NCBI RefSeq assembly: GCF_008831285.2
Contig: NC_045138.2
Span: forward strand, 20,245,934 to 20,309,933
Reading direction: 5' to 3'
DNA length: 64,000 bases
Origin: Nymphaea colorata
Taxonomy: Eukaryota > Streptophyta > Magnoliopsida > Nymphaeales > Nymphaeaceae
Positions 59,824 to 64,000 of this stretch are shown here, piece by piece (within the stretch, counting starts at the first letter, position 1; every line of letters begins with the position of its first letter). The position numbers were made by a program, and so were the translations under genes. The notes under the pieces were generated by a model, which saw only the letters and a program-made list of their open reading frames with translations, had not been told where the DNA came from and did no database searches.

Positions 59824-62700
59824 GCCCATGGGGATGAACTTCGGTGAGTTTGGCGGTGAGTTTTTGCTTTTTTCCTTTTGCTTTAGTTTCCAATTTTTCG
59901 AGGCTTGTGTTGGAGGATTGATAAGCCTAGACGCGTCTTTTTTTTTTTTCCAAATTTTTCTGTTCATTTTTTGTTTTTTCAAAGTAATTAAACGTGAATG
60001 ATGGGAGTTTTGCTCGGTTCGTTTTCCTGTAAAATGGTCCAAGATTTTTATCTTTTTTTTTTTATTCTATTTGAGTGTGCCTGGTGTTGTTGTATTCTAG
60101 CGCGAATTTGGGATGATATTTTGATTGGGAGTCGAAACCTTCATGCCGACTTCGTTTTCTGTTTAGTCGGTCATTTTGGTTTAACGCATTTGTGAAGCAT
60201 TATAATCTTTTACGCGATGGTTTCTTTTTTCTGAACGTTATTCTTGTGGCTGGTTCAGACGTCCTTTTGGTTTTGGGTACTCAATTTTCGTGAATTGTCC
60301 GTGCAAATCGGGCTTGTATTTGAGTTTTTGTTTCCTGGATGACTGTCGGTTCTACGGCTGTAATATGTTGTCCTTCCATTTGGGGACTTCTCTTTTGAGC
60401 TAGACCTTTTTTACCTGACTGCTTTCATAAATGGGCATTATTCATTTATTGCAGGAAGTTATTCAATCCGTTCATTCTTTCTAACATCATGATTTTATCT
60501 CTTCTTCCATGTCGGTATATATTTCATGTTGAGGTGCTTAAACTTGGAGGATTATATAAAGTTGTGGTTTTGGTGGGATGGAGAACTTACAGATGTTAAG
60601 CCCAAAAAATACTGCATCGTGTCCATGTAACGCCTTGTATTTTTATTATAAAAATTATGGATAATGAATTTTTTTAGTTTTTTGTGCCGTTATTTGACAT
60701 GATAAGGTCTTATGGAATTGCCAAAAGGATGTTTCAGACCTGTTGGAGGTTCATAGGAGCTTTTTCAGGGTCACGAACTGATAGCTCCTTGATATAATTT
60801 TTGTTTTTCAGCTTACCTTATTTGGCCCCAGTACGTTTCAGTTTTCAATGTTTTCAATTCTTCTTGATATAAGTGCACATAGTTAACCGTATAATTTGTG
60901 TATTGTCTTCTTTTATGTTTCTTTGTTTTGTTCTGATGAAAACCCATAAGATAGATTCTATCATCTTTTCTTATTTGGCTCCCATAAGTTTTTGTTTACA
61001 ATATTTCTGGAAATTGATACGAGTGGATTTAGTTAACCGTAGGACTTTTGCAGTATCTTCTTTTATGCTCCTCTTTCTTGTTCAGATGTACACCTATAAG
61101 ATTCTGTCAAAAACGTTTCCTGTTCAGTTCAAACTCAGACCTGCAATATTCTGCCAAAAGACAGTTACTTAAGATGTTTGTTTAAGTGTTTCCTCTTCAA
61201 ACCAAATTTGGGAAACTCACATGTTTAGAATTCAAATAGCACAATTTCTGCATGCCATCTAGCAAATGTTACACGGATGTGAAAAGGTACCCATACAAAG
61301 TAAGTTTTCTTGTCAGATGCACTTAGTCATGTAGCTCACCTTGTAGCCTGCTCTTCTTCTCTATGTGCCATGTAAATGTTGAATTCATTGCTCCAACACA
61401 AAATTATTCCCTTGTATCTTTCCACTTTGTTTATAAACCTAAGGAATTTTCATACCTGATTTTTCTATACAAGTTAGAACTATGTCTTCAATCATGTTGA
61501 GGTCAAATCTGGAAAATAAAATATTAATCCAGTTACAAGATGTGAAAAAAAAAAACCTTAAATCTGGGCATTTTTTCCCGAATGACTTGTCCAAAGACAT
61601 TGATAAGGCAAATCCTTGTAATCTTGGATGGGAGATCCAAGGAAAGAAAAGAGTCTAGAGAGGAATATTCCTTTAGGGTGTGTAAAAGATATGTTTATGT
61701 GATCTCCACTTAGAGGGAGTGTAAAGGATAGCATGTTTTGAAACCCTTTAGGGCGTGTTTGGATGCATGAAAAGCATTTTGGAGGTAAAACTCTGTTTTT
61801 GAAAATTTGGTTTTTCAACTCGTCGTCCAACTTTTGCCTTTTCTAATTTTTCTTTGAACATTACCGTATGTCATCAACTTCCGTTATCCACAATTTTGAA
61901 AGTTTTTGTAATGATAATAAAAGGTTAGCATCTTATGCTGGTCGTGTTCTTCTGTGATGTTCAGTGCATAATTACCTCGAGTTTTCTTGATATGACCTAT
62001 TCACGGTCTGTCTGGTGCTCTTGGTTTTGTGTATCTGGCATGATAATGATTGGAGATATTATGGATGCAGAAATTTTATTTAGTGATGTGTCATCAGATC
62101 TGTTGACATATATGAGTTCGCATGTAATGTAGATCACTGTGAAGTAGACCAAATTTTTTATCTGAGTGATGCTTTTCTTCTCCTGTGGTTTCAATTGTTT
62201 TAATCTTTTGTTCTGGTCTTTCAACATAAACTTTCTGGGTGGTGGTGTCCATTGCTAGAATTGTGGCTTAAGCTTGTCTTCAACTAGTTAGTCCCGTCTG
62301 ATTAGATCCGAAGTTTTATAGCAGATGAAAAGTGCATTTTGCTGGTGTCGCTTCGTAATCATATGTCTGCCGTTCCAATTGTAAAATCTCTCTCTCTCTC
62401 TCTCTAATCCAAGCACCGTCTGGTGCATATTTACGTTTACACTTTTTCTGTAACTTTATTAGCTAAAAAATTTTCATGCTATGTACATGACTGGTAAGCG
62501 GTTTCTTCTGCTTAAGAGCATGCTCTGGTCCTATTTATAGGCTAACCATATGAAATCCTACTAATCTAATTTATGCATTTTCCTAAAACATGCAGATATT
62601 CTTAGAGGATTCTGCCCATGACTTTTTACATTCTATCTGGAGGCTGGAAGCAGAAAAGTAGCAGAAAATTTGCCACTTATTAAAAAGTGGTCTTGCCTAC
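59580..62700 (+). other. Probable 5' leader and leader intron of the SINAT-type gene
   Basis: CT-rich runs at 59596-59640 and 59788-59823 are typical of plant 5' UTRs. A donor-like TTCG|GTGAGT follows at about 59844, and again GGCG|GTGAGT at about 59854. A T-rich, gene-free 2.7-kb stretch leads to the acceptor AACATGCAG at 62587-62595. The 105 bases from there to the start codon contain an in-frame TAG at 62659-62661. The transcript model is inferred and no transcript data were available. Confidence 0.45.
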
Positions 62701-62949
62701 ATGAGCCATCTCATACCAGGGAAGAAGCAGAGGAAAAGTAGCTTCAGCTTTCCTGTGTCTAGTTGTATGGATGAATCGCCCTCCTTGCCAGTGGGCTCTG
62801 ATTCTTCAGTTGGGTCAAGTGAACCCTCTTTTGTTGCACCCCAGAAGACACCAAATATACGAGAGCCTGTTATTCTGCCAAACAGTGACATCGATGGACT
62901 TCTGGAGTGTCCCGTTTGTAGTAACTCAATGTACCCACCAATACAACAG
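62701..62949 (+). CDS. SINA-type E3 ubiquitin ligase (SINAT family), first coding exon
   Basis: The 83 visible residues carry the SINAT signature: a Ser/Pro-rich variable N terminus, then SDIDGLLECPVCSNSMYPPIQQ. Cys70 and Cys73 are the first two zinc ligands of the RING finger. The exon ends at CAG|GTTTAT (donor at 62950), exactly where SINAT genes are interrupted before the rest of the RING (normally C-NGH-C). The remaining RING, SIAH zinc fingers and TRAF-like substrate domain are not in the window; I saw no matching exon up to 64000. The ATG at 62701 is preceded by an in-frame stop at 62659. SINAT ligases ubiquitinate regulators such as NAC, BES1 or ATG proteins; the target here is unknown. 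Confidence 0.85.
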
Positions 62950-63866
62950 GTTTATTCCTTGTCTTCCATTTAGCTTAAACTGTTAAAACAAAGCTTTTGA
63001 ATGCGATAAAATAGGAAGTAGAAGATGTTCCTTTCTAGATGAGATGATTCTCTGCCTAGGCAGGGCTCTTATGTGGTGAGTTGCATATCCTGTGCTACAC
63101 TTTCACCTAGCTTTCCGAAGCAACTATGGAACCCTTCGGGATTCCCCTGAATCACCTTTCCTTTTGATTTTTCAAAGTTGAAATGACTAATGAAAACTGC
63201 CATCTTTGTAAGACATAATTCTACTGTTGCTTAATGAAAGCAAATGACTTGTTAGTTGGGTGGAGGAAGAGGAAGAAAAGGTCAGACATATCGTGGATAG
63301 TTTATAGCCTTATGGATAGTTGGATGTTTTCAGATGGAAATAGTTAATACTCATGAATGTTTAATCTATCTATGTAAAAGACAACCATCCACAAAATCTT
63401 ATTTGTCTGGGGTTGGCATGCATGGAACTGCTATTAGTAGTCTGAATTTATGACAGGTTATTTTCAATCACTTCATATTGTCCTTTTGGTTTGTAAAGTT
63501 TGATCTTATTTAGTTATTTTTGTTCAGAAAGAAAAACTGTTTATATGGCCGTAGAGAGGGCCTTCTATTGTGATTAGTTAAGCTTTAGTAATGGCAGAGC
63601 CACAAGGATTTTCGTCATGTTGCTCAGGAGGAGGACGAAATATCTAAAGCTTGATCACATTCCACCGTTGCTATTGAGGTTTTAAACCCTGGGATTCTTG
63701 ACTCAACTTGGAGCAGGTTGACTCGTGACTTGTCAGGTCAAGTCTGTATCAGCCTGGTTTTGACAACTTGATTTCACAGAAATTACATTTATATATGTAT
63801 ATTGCAATGCATATAATTCATTATAACACCGCTATGTTATATATAATATGTATAATAAATTGGTAA

Positions 63867-63958
<92 letters not shown>

Positions 63959-64000
63959 GCAACTCTTGTTTTAATGTATTTTCTGTAGTCATATTATTCT
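62950..64000 (+). other. First intron of the SINAT-type gene (incomplete)
   Basis: The donor is at 62950. No exon with the expected RING continuation is seen to the window end. The stretch is AT-rich and contains an (AT)n run at 63868-63955. Confidence 0.6.
63868..63955. repeat. (AT)n microsatellite
   Basis: A pure run of about 43 AT units near the window end. Confidence 0.95.

Overview
The window is nuclear DNA from a flowering plant. The evidence is spliced genes with GT-AG introns, a PPR-DYW protein, a carotenoid isomerase with an apparent plastid-targeting leader, a VQ-motif protein, a tail-anchored TPR protein of the OEP61 type and a SINA-type ubiquitin ligase. AT-rich intergenic DNA between them is full of plant retroelements, small inverted-repeat transposons and (AT)n/(CT)n microsatellites. 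The species cannot be fixed from the sequence.

Layout. 1-0.95 kb: last two visible coding exons of eIF2-gamma (+). 2.6-4.5 kb: an intronless PLS-class PPR-DYW gene (+) broken by one -1 frameshift in a G run, with a decayed copy of its 5' end at 6.3-6.5 kb. 6.9-27.8 kb: gene-free and built from tandem and nested duplications. A ~2.9-kb unit is present twice (6.94-9.83 and 9.83-14.02 kb). A ~3.2-kb unit is present three times (12.34-15.72, 15.72-24.47 and 24.47-27.77 kb). The middle copy of the second series is split by a 5.8-kb dead LINE with a 16-bp target-site duplication. Copies of a tRNA-derived SINE and a small element with subterminal repeats are also embedded. 28-29.6 kb: microsatellites and unassigned DNA. 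30.07-30.81 kb: an intronless VQ-motif gene of MKS1 type (+) with a TATA box and two overlapping W-boxes upstream. 31-37 kb: repeats and MITE-like DNA. 37.5-43.75 kb: a complete 13-exon carotenoid isomerase gene, CRTISO (-), with a hAT-like MITE in its seventh intron. 44-46 kb: a divergent intergenic region carrying another inverted-repeat element. 46.77-53.40 kb: a complete 11-exon OEP61/TPR7-type gene (+) with two tandem duplications in its long eighth intron. 53.4-59.3 kb: intergenic, with a clear hAT-type MITE at 57.73-58.15 kb. 59.6 kb to the end: probable leader and first coding exon of a SINAT-type E3 ligase (+), running off the window.

The genes are ordinary, functionally unrelated housekeeping or regulatory genes and show no cluster logic. 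I found no convincing novel biochemical system. The unusual content is architectural: the nested tandem array, the LINE with its target duplication and non-poly(A) end, the PPR frameshift plus partial duplicate, and transposons and duplications inside introns. All similarity statements are by eye; exon joins were checked for reading-frame phase by hand.
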